Shown here: piece by piece, positions 11,401 through 20,820 of the stretch | How the letters are laid out: each line of letters opens with the position of its first letter | Numbering within the stretch: the first letter of the stretch is position 1 | NCBI GenBank assembly: GCA_019454045.1 | Contig: SKCR01029076.1 | Coordinates: 101,601 to 165,600 of the forward strand | Origin: Zanthoxylum bungeanum | Taxonomy: Eukaryota; Streptophyta; Magnoliopsida; Sapindales; Rutaceae | Reading direction: 5' to 3' | Length of the DNA stretch: 64,000 bases | Translations under genes and position numbers: made by a program | The notes under the pieces: generated by a model | What the model saw: only the letters and a program-made list of their open reading frames with translations | The model's database searches: none | What the model was told of the DNA's origin: nothing

Positions 11401-13449
11401 TGTTGGACAGTTATGACACATAGCGTCACTATTTGTACAGATCATGGTGTTGTTGTACAAATTAACTATGTGACAAGGAGATTGCGCTCTTATCATTTGT
11501 GATTAGATCACCTAGATGTATAAATGATAGGAGGTCCCTATGATTAGTTCCTGGATTGAGATGATATGAGACAGTATCAGTCCTCGAAGGATTAATCATT
11601 AAATATCCCTAGTCGTAGTATTATCGAGACTGGACATCGATAATACGGAATAGGATAGTATTGCACTTGTGCGCGTTGTGGGAGCACAACGACATAGTTC
11701 TCATATATTTAAGTATTGGATACTTATGCAAGTGCGATAGGAGGTTGTGTTTACCGATGGTGCAGAAACAGCTTCGCTCTGAATAGACCCCTCGAAATTC
11801 CATTGGTAGTATGACTATGTGTATATGGAAGTCCGATATCAGGGTAGGTGTATTTGGTCTTAACGTGAGACTTGAATCGCTAATACTTGCGACAATCGGT
11901 ATGATTTAGTTTTGGTCGTCCAGGGCTTTAACCGGTTCTGTGTACACCTCTGCTGGGTATATTGAGAATCGTAGTGTATTGGGTGTGATGTCAAGATGGA
12001 AGTATCACTCCAGTCATAGTGGAGATGATGTCACGTAGGATACGGTACTAGTGCTCTTAAGTATTGCAGTCATTGGGATGATATGACTAGGTCATGTTTA
12101 TCCGATTATAGAGACTAGTTACCAGACATCCGACATTTGCTTCGTACGGGGCAGACACATTCCAGCCCCAGGCCTAGCACGTGACATTCGATACTGGATC
12201 GCAATACGCAATACTACGTATACTACGCCTGACATAGATTATTTATTCCAATAAGAATATTTTTGGGGAATTGGGTAGGCACGGTGCTTTGCTAGAAGCC
12301 AACATTGTCTTGTAAATCGGTAAGCACGTGGTACGAGGTACGCACGTATTCGGATAATGCGATGACTGTATTTACTACCAACATATCCAGGGATCTCTTG
12401 GGTCGCTTCCCAAAGATTCACCGATGACAGTTGATTTAATTAGAATTAATCTGCGATTAATTAAGAGAGAGAAAATTGATCTAGGATTAATTGAGGTATT
12501 ATTTAATCTGGGATTAAATGTGGTCGGAAGAGAGAGAACGCGATTAATTTGGAATTAATCGGTAGAATAAATTTAATGATTAAATTTGATTTTTCTATTT
12601 AATTTATTCGTATGGGCTAAAATTAATATATCAGATATATTAATATGAATTGGATTTCATTACGAAATTAAAGTTGGACTTTAATACGAACGAACGAATT
12701 AATTTAGAATTAATTCGTAAACGACGTTCGTAATATATTTGTGAGGCATCGTTATTTAATTAAATTAGATTTAATTATTTAAAGACGAAAGTTCGTTTAA
12801 TCGGATTAAACGGATCCGAGCCGCGACAAATGTTCGTAGAGACATTTTGAAATTTGAATTCAAAATGGTGGGGCCCACTTCACACATGTCACACATGTGA
12901 AGTGGTAGTTGGAAAGTGGTTGGCATTTATGCCAAAACCACTTACTTTCCAACCACTTGGTTTAGGTGAAACCAAAACCCCCAACTACATAGTTTTGGGT
13001 AAAAGGGTAAAACCCTTTAACAAAACCAAAAAGCCTACTCTCTCTTTTCACTTCCAACACTTGGAACAAAACACAAAGACACTCAAAAACCCTAGAATTG
13101 GCATGAACATGGAGCCTCCCTCTCTTTGATTTTGTTGCAAAATCAACAAAGCTAGCACTTCATGGAATCAACTAAGGTGATAGGAAACTAACTCAAATGT
13201 TGGAATCATCACTCAAAGATTGGATCTTGGAGATCTTCATTCACAAATCAAAACATGGAATCAACAAAAGAAGTATCTTGGAAACCAACTCAAAGCTTGG
13301 AATCAACAAAGGAAGGATCTTGGAGATTTTCTTCTCAAAATTTTAAAAGCTCAAATCCATTCAATGTAAGTAATTCCGCAACTTATAATGAATTTATGAA
13401 CACCTTTTCTTGCTTATTAGATCCTTGGCATGTTCTAGGAACACTTACA
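11401..13449 (+). repeat. C1 3' LTR
   Basis: This 2049-bp copy of 1188-3236 differs by scattered substitutions and a few compensating indels. It includes the palindrome ladder (about 12440-12820), where the first palindrome has the centre TGC instead of TGG. After CTTACA come TTCCC, the target duplication, and then G1 LTR sequence. Confidence 0.93.
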
Positions 13450-13454
13450 TTCCC

Positions 13455-15825
13455 GATGATGAGTCTCACATGGAGACACGACCTCTTTAAGTTGTGGAAG
13501 TCGCGGGAAACAGACATCGGAATGAAAGAGTCAGAAATTTACACCTTGTTTGATTTAATTTGTTTGCTTAGCTTCTGGTCTGCTCGTTAAGCCTCTGTTT
13601 TAAACTTATCCTTAGCCCAAAACCCCCGCAAGTCACACAACAAACCAAATACACGCCTAAAGCCTTTAACCTCACGCCCACCTCATTCCAAAATAAAAAA
13701 ATCACACATTAAATACATGCTAAAATCAAGTCAAATCACCTTCCAGAATTAAAGAAATCAAATCAAATTAAATTAAATCATATTCCTAATTAAAAGAAAT
13801 CAAATCAAATCAAACCAAATCACATCCCTAATTAAATAAAATTTTCCTTATAGCACACTACTTAAAATATCCCCCCATAATTACACAATATTCTTTCCCT
13901 ATTCATATAAGGTAAACCCCAACCCTTGCCTATAAAAAGGAGCCTAAACCAAACCTTAGAGGCCGAGCTCATTCACACCCCTCCCATCTCACACCACTCT
14001 CGAACATAACCAAAACCCCCGCTTCCTCTCATTCTTCATGCAACAGCCCTCTGAAACACTAAACAGACACATGTCCTCATCCCTCAGCACACACAGCCCC
14101 CACGTAGCCAACTCACGACAACTCTAGCCCTTCAACCATAAAAAACACGCCACTTACAACAGAAACCCTAAGACTCATCTTCAACCTCACGCCACTCCCT
14201 TCTCCCCACAGACAGCTCCCTCCATCTTCAACAAAGCCTGGACGCACTCAGCAGCACAACCAGATCCTCACGTCCCCAACCCCATGCACCACGTCCCTTC
14301 TCTAACTCAGCCACTGGCCGATGAAGCAACTCACCCTAAACAAACCCACATGCAGAAACAATAAGCCTTAAACACTCCACTCACAAACCTAGACATGTAC
14401 ACATCTGCCACACCTCACACCAAAGACGAATCCAAAATCTCCACCAACAATAACATGCAGCCCAACACGTCCTCTTCCCTTTACTGAAGCCATCCATCAC
14501 GAAGACAACAAACACCCCACATACATATGCTCACGGCTCTCTCAACCCCTAAACACATTCAACACACCGACTCACAGCAAAGAACGAATCAAAGCCCTCA
14601 CCGATCAAAACCAATGACAATGACAAAAGCTAACCAACCCAAATAGCAACAAATCAATAAAACACAAACTGCTGAATCACCAACCGACACAATCAGCCCC
14701 TAACCTGCACCTAAACTCCCATTCATCATCGTAAATCACCCACCTAAAAAATGCCTAGCAACCACCGAAAAAAGCCCTTGAAAACTGCGAAGCACCAAAA
14801 AAAAAACTGCACAGTAAACAACCTGAAAATACCCAAAAACTGTCCACCAAAACTGCACCTTTTTTACTGAAAATTCTGCCCCGAAACACAGCCCAAATAC
14901 CGCAGAAACAATGAGCAAACAGTAGCCCAAAAAAGTGAGGCAACGAACGAAATCAGAAAACCAGTAAATCAGAAAAATTGCGGAGCACCAACCCTTCCGA
15001 CAACCGCGTAACACACTTCCAAGAGAGGACTTAAGAGGTTAGACCTGAGGGCACCCTTTTTATTTATTCCCGCACTTTCTTTCCGTTATTTATTATTATT
15101 ACTTCGCATGTGTATTATAGATTCTTGTATGTTGTGGCCATGGGATGAATGAAATATGTGTTATCTCATGCGGTATATCTGATGGAAACTTGGACGTAAA
15201 TTCCGTAGCCGAATCCGAATGGACGGTACTGCGGTCTGCACTCGGGATACAATGTCACGTACCGCTTTAGAGACACACATATTTTGTTTCACCCAATCTT
15301 AAGTTTATTCATGATTTAGTCGTTTAGTATGTTATCTTCTTTTATGCATGATTTAGTTGGTTATTTCCAAGCACGATTATTTATTTCTTTCACATTAGGA
15401 ATTTAGTTTCTGTTTATGTTTAGGTTGTTATTTAGTTTCGCGTTTGATAATTCAATATGTTCATGAGATTATTGTGTGCTTGCCGTTTATTCGATTCACT
15501 TTTATGCATGCAAACTTAGATATAGGTTATATGCAAACTTAGATATAGGTTGTATGCGAACTTAGATGTAGGTTATTATTGCGTAGACTTGGTTAGATTA
15601 TTGCACAAATTCATTCATTACAAGTGGCATAAGTAAGGGACCATTCCGAACCCAACGGTTTGAGGTCTTCCCTTGCGAGGGGTGAGTGCGGCCTGAAATC
15701 ATTTTCCCAATTCACACTGGATGGCGACTCCCTTTTATTTCTCTGGTTTAGTCCCCTGTGGGCTACTCCGTACTCCCAACTAGGCCGCGATCCTAGAACA
15801 GCATCGCCGATTTCTGTGTCCTACA
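13455..15825 (+). repeat. G1 5' LTR, main part
   Basis: This part aligns with 20857-23221 of the 3' LTR. It has TATAAAAA at 13931-13938, a long A/C-rich region with many ACACC-type words, then the TTATGCATGCAAACTTAGAT microrepeat (15504-15570). It ends TTTCTGTGTCCTACA. Minus-strand frames at 14736-15014 and the frame at 15660-15878 are LTR sequence, not genes. Confidence 0.92.
13931..13938 (+). promoter_or_regulatory. TATA box of the G1 5' LTR
   Basis: TATAAAAA occurs in CCTTGCCTATAAAAAGGAG. It is conserved at 21328-21335 in the 3' LTR and at 48084-48091 (TATAAAAG) in G2, so it is probably the transcription start signal for this family. Confidence 0.65.
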
Positions 15826-15828
15826 GTC

Positions 15829-15846
15829 TGGCGACCCCACTGGGGA
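15829..15846 (+). other. G1 primer binding site
   Basis: TGGCGACCCCACTGGGGA lies three bases after the LTR. Its inverted relative in G3 (29128-29145) reads TGGCGACTCCACTGGGGA, so G1 carries one T-to-C change. This motif, ending opposite a tRNA 3' GTCGCCA, fits the tRNA-Arg-type primer sites reported for Tat/Ogre elements. The tRNA identity is from memory of the family, not computed. Confidence 0.75.
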
Positions 15847-16675
15847 TAGAGAATCGTCCCCGAAATAATGTCTTGTAATGTTTGTGATTTGTGCTTTAGT
15901 TAAGCGTGTCTACCGTGGTTTGAAAAGGGTTTAATCAAAGGCACTATTAAAGCTAGGTAATGGTTTGGTGTCTTCCTTCATTCACTACCTTTCTATAAGG
16001 AAAAGCTGTGAAGGCACCTAGATAATCATTACCCGCAGCTTACTGTGATGGACTAATTTGGAGGACTTGTTGTTTATTCCTGTCCCCAAGGCGATAAGAG
16101 CCTAAGAGGCTTGGGTATTTAAGAGAGTTCGCTCCACCCTCCCTCTTGGGAATCTACAATGAGAAATCCATTTGACAGTCAGTCACGCACCAAAACCCGT
16201 TGGCACATACCTTAGTGTATAAAAAAGGTGCGCTCACTTGGTCGCTTGAACCCTTGAGTGGGGAGTCATAGTTGTGGGCAATCCTTCGCCGGCGAGAGCC
16301 TTTGTCTATACCCTATAAACTCGCACATGAACTGTAGTTATAGGACTAATAGAAATTATCTCTTTATGCTTGCATTTTGGACCATTGTCATTTGGATTCA
16401 GTTGGACTTTTTGTCATAAGGTATGGGCTTGTTGGGCCATTTAAACTGGGACGAGTCCATGCTTTATGGTAGTTAGGCCATAAGTTTCTAAAATGTCGAT
16501 GGGCCATTTTGTGTTTGGGCCTCCTATCATTTGAAGTTGTTTAGCCACGTTATTGCAAAAGTGTAAACCTGTTGGGCCCCTTTCAAATGGGACAAGTTTG
16601 CACCACGCAATAGTATGATTGAATGCTTTAAAATGATAATGGGCTGACTTATACATTCCATGCATCGCACGCATC
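15847..16675 (+). mobile_element. G1 untranslated leader
   Basis: No domain is visible. A degenerate direct repeat of about 135 bp occurs at 16428-16660: GTTGGGCCATTTAAACTGGG is echoed by GTTGGGCCCCTTTCAAATGGG. The minus-strand frame 16441-16764 is not supported by any motif. Tat elements often have long leaders, which fits this position between the primer site and gag. Confidence 0.6.
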
Positions 16676-17110
16676 ATGTTAACCCTTTGCGACTTAAGAG
16701 ATATCATAGATATCCGTTGGGTTAGGGAAGATGGAAGACTTGTCAAGAGACCATTAGCTAACATGAGTGAATCAGTTAACGAAGGATCTCGTGTGGATCA
16801 ACATGAAGCTAATCTCACTAAGGTTACCGAGCAACTGCAAACTTTGACCGCTGCTATGACTAATATGGCTGTGCCCCGCGCTGCGGAAGGCTCTGAGAAT
16901 GTGAGGCGTGAGGACCCTCCAAACAGATTGAATGATGATATCACTATCTTTGATGACAACATGGCTGAGTATGAACCATGCGCCTTTGGACTAACATCAT
17001 TGATAACTTTAAAGGCTTAGAATGTCGAAGTTTACGGAGACTCGATGTTGGTAGTCCGACAGATGCAATGAGAATGGGAATTGAAGGAAGAACGGCTGAA
17101 ACCCTCAGAA
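16676..17110 (+). pseudogene. G1 gag N-terminus fused to archaeal-type RNase H
   Basis: The first ~90 codons are a hydrophilic Gag-like N-terminus, probably starting at the ATG at 16764 (MSESVNEGSRVDQHEANLTK). At about 16957 the frame passes directly into NMAEYEPCAFGL, the middle of the second (archaeal-type) RNase H characteristic of Tat elements. In G2 the same motif is NMAEYEACAFGL. Gag C-terminus, protease, reverse transcriptase and first RNase H are therefore missing. Stops occur at 17018 and 17070. VEVYGDSMLVVRQM, with the catalytic Asp, follows the first stop. The product cannot be functional. Confidence 0.82.
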
Positions 17111-18557
17111 GTCTGGCACAGGCCCTCCCCAATTACAAATTCCAGCACTTTCCAAGAGAAGAGAACCAAATGGTAGACGCGTTGGTTACCCTAGCCGCAA
17201 CTTGGGAAAATCCAGAGAAATTGGTGATGAGACCTCTAGTGTTGACAACGGCAAGTAGACCTGTCTACGAGATAGAAAATGTCTTGGAAGTAGAGGTCGA
17301 AGATGGGAAACCTTGGTATTATGATATTCAGAGATATCTGGAAAGGGGGAATTCCCAGAAGAAGCAAGCAGAAAGGACATGTTAGCCATGCAGAAGTTAG
17401 CTTCTCAGTTTGTGAGTTTGAAGGGAGAACTTTACAAGAGACAAGCAAATGGCATCCAATTGAAGTGTTTGAAGAAGGAAGAGGCTTAGAAAGCAATGGA
17501 AGAAGTACACGCCAGATTATGTGGACCGCACATGAATGGATTGAACTTATACCGCAAGATAGTGAGACAAGGCTTTTATTGGTCGACCATGGAAGCTGAC
17601 TGCGCGAAGCTGGTAAAGCACTGTCATGATTGTCAAATGCATGGTAATTTGAACCACTTGCCGAACACAGAGTTGGAGGGGCTGTCAGAGCCGTGGCCTT
17701 TCTCAGCATGAGGAATTGATATGATCGGAGAGATTCGACTGCACGTGTCAAATAGACATCGCTTCATAGTAGTGGCAGTAGACTACTTCTCGAAATGGGT
17801 AGAAGCCGAGTCATTTCGCAATGTCACAACAAAGCAGATGGAAAAGTTCATAGCCCGAAACATCATTTGCCGATATGGGATGCTGTATCATGTAGTAACC
17901 GACAACGGAGTACAGGTTCAAGGCGAAACAAAGGCAATGCTATAGAGGTACGGGATAGGACATCACAAGTCATCACCGTACAGACCGTAGGCAAATGGAG
18001 CAGTCGAGGCAGCCAATAAGACAATAAATAAGATGTTAGCCAAAATGACGGAGAATTACAAAGATTGGGCTGATAAGCTACCGTATGCCCTGTGGGGATA
18101 CAGAACTTCTGTGAGAACAACAACTTGAGCCACGCCTTACCCTTTGGTCTATGGAATGGAAGCGGTACTGCCAGTGGAAGTCGAGATACAGTCTATGTGG
18201 GTATTAGTAGAAACAGAGTTACGCGAACGGGAATGAGCCTCGCAGAGATTTGAACAGTTAGCACTGCTGGATGAGAAGATAATGAAGTCTTTATTTCATA
18301 TGCAGTTATACCAGAAGAGGTTGGCTCGAGCATTCAACAAGAATGTGTGTCCTACCAACATCAGAAAGGGTGATCTGGTGCTTAAGCAGTCAAAGCCGTC
18401 GATGACAGACCCGAGGGGAAAGTTCAGACCCAACTGGGAAGGACCCTACATAGTCCAGAAAGTGATGGGAAATGGGACAGTGAGACTGTCAGACTTGGAA
18501 GGGAACGAGTTCACCGAGCCGGTCAACGTGGATAGATTGAAGTACTATTTTACTTGA
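17090..18557 (+). pseudogene. G1 integrase (Tat type), multiple stops
   Basis: After an RNase H/integrase linker (FPREENQMVDAL, about 17150; PWYYDIQRYLERG, about 17311) comes the zinc-binding region with HCHDCQMHG (about 17620). The catalytic core has GIDMIGE (17715) and VTDNGVQ (17896), and GAVEAANK (about 18000) supplies the Glu of D,D-35-E. The C-terminal GPY-type domain with NWEGPYIVQKVMGNGTVRLS ends at TGA 18555-18557. At least five in-frame stops interrupt it, at about 17487, 17709, 17944, 17987 and 18127. G2 at 45.5-46.7 kb has a sense codon at most of these sites. Confidence 0.88.
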
Positions 18558-18749
18558 GGAAAAGAAGACCGAACAGTCACCAGCAGAAGACCTAACCCAA
18601 CGGAATAGGAAATTCATTCATGCATGCATACATACACGTAACGTATTTGCATTTTTTCGTTTTGTTGTGTTTTGTTTTGTTTTGTTTTGTATTCACAGGT
18701 TTCAAAGAAGAAAAGAGAAAGCAGCAAAGGCAGGCCAACCAGAAGCAGC

Positions 18750-19015
18750 AACATATGAGTATTAGTTTCGGGGATGAGTCCCGGGGTTGAGGCCCGCATC
18801 AGTATTAGTTTTGGGGATGAGTCTCAGGGTTGAGGCCCGCATCAACATTACTTTCTGGGATGAGTCCAAGGGTTGAGGCCCGCATCAGTATTAGTTTCGG
18901 GGATGAGTCACAAGGTTGAGGCCCACATGAGTATCAGTTTCAGGGATGAGTCCCAAGGTCGAGCCCACACCAATATCGATTTTTGGGAATGAATCACAGG
19001 CGGCGAAGCCCGTAG
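18750..19015 (+). repeat. 43-bp tandem array in the G1 3' UTR
   Basis: About six units with starts near 18757, 18800, 18843, 18886, 18929 and 18971. The core is GGGGATGAGTC followed by GTTGAGGCCC and CAGTATTAGTTT. Variants of the same core appear in the 29-bp arrays at 19.9 and 30.2 kb, so the arrays share ancestry. Confidence 0.85.
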
Positions 19016-19039
19016 TTGAGAGGAAGAATTCCAGTGGAG

Positions 19040-19850
19040 AAAAAAAAAGTCCTTGATGGTTAGGCATATGTCCGGTGATAACATTGTTTGCTGTATGAAG
19101 AAACCTTAGAAACGATAAGTGCGAGATGTGCTCTCATCTGGTATTCTGAGTGGATTGATCTCGGCTAGACTAACGAGCACTTCATTACAGGATTTTAGCA
19201 GTAGAAGTCTGAGTGGTCGGTGAGATGACCAGTTAAAGAGATGGCGGATCAGTGAATGACCGCTTGCCTAGATGTCCATCCTGGTTTACTTATACTACGA
19301 TATATGATATGGTTGGAAACAAAGAAAAAGTCTCAGATTAGAAAAGGAAAAAATAGACCACCTATAACTGATAAGCGTGAAGCTACCCATGGGCGAGTAT
19401 TAGGACCACCATGAGGAGAAATGCTACCTTAAAGGGTAGGTGTGTCGAAAAAAAGAGAAGAAAGAAAAGAGAAAAAGAAAAAAAAAGAAGAGAAAAAAAT
19501 AAAAGAAAAAAAAGTTCAAAATGAAAAGAAAGAAAAGAAAGAGAAGAAAGAAAAAAGAAGAAAACCATATCATATTGAGTACGAAGAAGTAATCACACAG
19601 TATGATCAAGACATCTTGGTTGGTTAGACCCACTGATCCAACTCTCCGAGACAAAATCATCGAGTTGGCTTACTTAATGATTAAGCTGCGAAAGAGCCTT
19701 AGCACACACACACTAGGAGTCTAGTTCAGATCGCTCATTCAGACGAGCGGATTTGAGTGTATTAAGTACTTTGAAGGTTCTCTAGTTTCGACACGAAGCA
19801 TCCGTTGAGGATGAAAATATGTTTAGCTATCAGGATTATCTCGTGAGAGG
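19040..19850 (+). mobile_element. Athila-like module inside the G1 3' UTR
   Basis: This segment matches the reverse complement of about 34830-35600 in A1 along most of its length. Shared landmarks in order are AAACGATAAGTGC (19110), GATGAATGACCG-like (about 19250), GTGAAGCTACCCATGGGCGAG (about 19378-19398), CTACCTTAAAGGGTAGGTG (19424) and GAGTTGGCTTACTTAA (about 19661). A1 lies on the minus strand, so both copies have the same sense relative to their elements. It contains a purine-rich run (19441-19562). The short frames here are low-complexity and not genes. Confidence 0.82.
19441..19562 (+). repeat. Purine-rich low-complexity run (GAAAA/AAAG)
   Basis: About 120 bases of nearly pure A and G, read as Lys/Glu on plus or Phe/Leu on minus. 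A shorter pyrimidine run stands at the matching place in A1 (about 35137-35188), so this is an expanded microsatellite of the shared module. Confidence 0.9.
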
Positions 19851-19869
19851 CAATACATCATGTTGATAT

Positions 19870-20255
19870 GCAACATCCACATCCATATCAGTATCAGTTT
19901 GGGGGCGAGGCCCACAACAGTATCAGTCTGGGGGCGATGCCCCACATCAGTATCAGTTTGGGGGCGAGACCCACATCAGTTTCAGTTTGGGGGTAAGACC
20001 CACATCAGTATCAGTTTGGGGGTGAGGCCCACATCAGCATCAGTTTGGGGGGTGAGTCCAACATCATTAACAGTTTGGGGGCGAGGCCCACATCAGTATT
20101 AGTCTGGGGGCGAGGCACCACATCAGCATCAGTTTGGGGGCGAGACCCATATTAGTAGCAGTTTAGGGGCGAGACCCACATCAGTATCAGTTTGGGGGCG
20201 AGGCCCACATCAGTATCAGTCTGGGGGCGAGGCCCACATTAGTATCAATTTTGGG
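19870..20255 (+). repeat. 29-bp tandem array in the G1 3' UTR
   Basis: About thirteen units of CAGTATCAGTTTGGGGGCGA plus GGCCCACAT, with clear starts at 19889 and 19918. A nearly identical unit forms the larger array at 30220-31080 in G3. Confidence 0.9.
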
Positions 20256-20289
20256 GATGAGTCCTAGGGTTGAGGCCGACACATCATCA

Positions 20290-20690
20290 GAACATCGGGT
20301 ATTGTACTCCGGGTATGGAGACACAACCGCGACACCTCGGGTATGGGTTTAGCATGCCGGGGATGGCACTCTGGGTATGGAGACACAACCGCGACACCTC
20401 GGGTATGTGGTTTAGCATGCCGGGTATGGCACTCTGTGTATGGAGACACAACCGCGACACCTCGGGTATGGGGTAGCACGCCGGGTATGGCACTCCGGGT
20501 ATGGAGACACATCCACGACACCTCGGGTATGGGGTTTAGCATGGCGGGTATGGCACTTCGGGTATGGAGACACAACTGCGACACCTCAGGTATGAGGTTT
20601 AACACACCGGGTATGGCACTCCGGGTATGGAGACACGACCGCGACACCTCGGGTATGGGGTTTAGCATGCCGAGTATGGCACAACAATAT
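20290..20690 (+). repeat. 62-bp tandem array in the G1 3' UTR
   Basis: About six units, for example starting at 20311 and 20373, built from GGTATGGAGACACAACCGCG and CACCTCGGGTATGG with an internal CCGGGTATGGCAC subrepeat. Long frames run through it on both strands (20264-20668 minus, 20343-20711 plus), but only because the unit lacks stops. Confidence 0.9.
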
Positions 20691-20820
20691 CAACTCAGTT
20701 CGAAGCAATAGGCAAGTCAAGTGACAGCTGGCGAGCCAGGTAAGTAAAAAATGCATTGCATAACTTTGATAGGATTGTCATTGTCACACACTGCATAAGT
20801 CCCACCAAAGTGGGGGCGAC
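20691..20820 (+). mobile_element. Conserved 3' tail and polypurine tract of G1
   Basis: The segment matches 165-296, 31605-31676 (partly) and 47335-47448: ATCAACTCAGTTCG, then GCTGGCGAGCCAGGTAAGT, then TTTGATAGGATTGT. The final AAAGTGGGGGCGAC (20807-20820) abuts the LTR and is the polypurine tract. AGCCAGGTAAGT resembles a 5' splice site and is kept in all four copies. Confidence 0.85.

Larger units (their letters stand above)
1188..13449 (+). mobile_element. C1: complete Ty1/copia element with a decayed interior
   Basis: The two LTRs are 1188-3236 and 11401-13449, both 2049 bp, beginning TGTTGGACAG and ending CTTACA. The flanking target bases are TTCGC and TTCCC (one mismatch). A primer site follows the 5' LTR and a polypurine tract precedes the 3' LTR. 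The pol remnants run protease, integrase, reverse transcriptase, RNase H, the copia order. A solo LTR (C2) sits in the leader. The pol region is full of stops and frameshifts although the LTRs look nearly identical by eye. Confidence 0.92.

Noticed and set aside
14736..15014. 92-residue minus frame, hydrophobic (also at 22123-22314)
   Set aside because: It lies in G1 LTR sequence repeated at both ends of the element, with no recognisable protein.
19870..20255. Regular 29-bp repeats resembling a CRISPR array
   Set aside because: The repeats are head-to-tail with no unique spacers, in a eukaryotic retrotransposon 3' UTR.
20264..20711. Frames of 122 and 134 residues in the 62-bp array
   Set aside because: Repeat artefacts; both strands are open over the same units.
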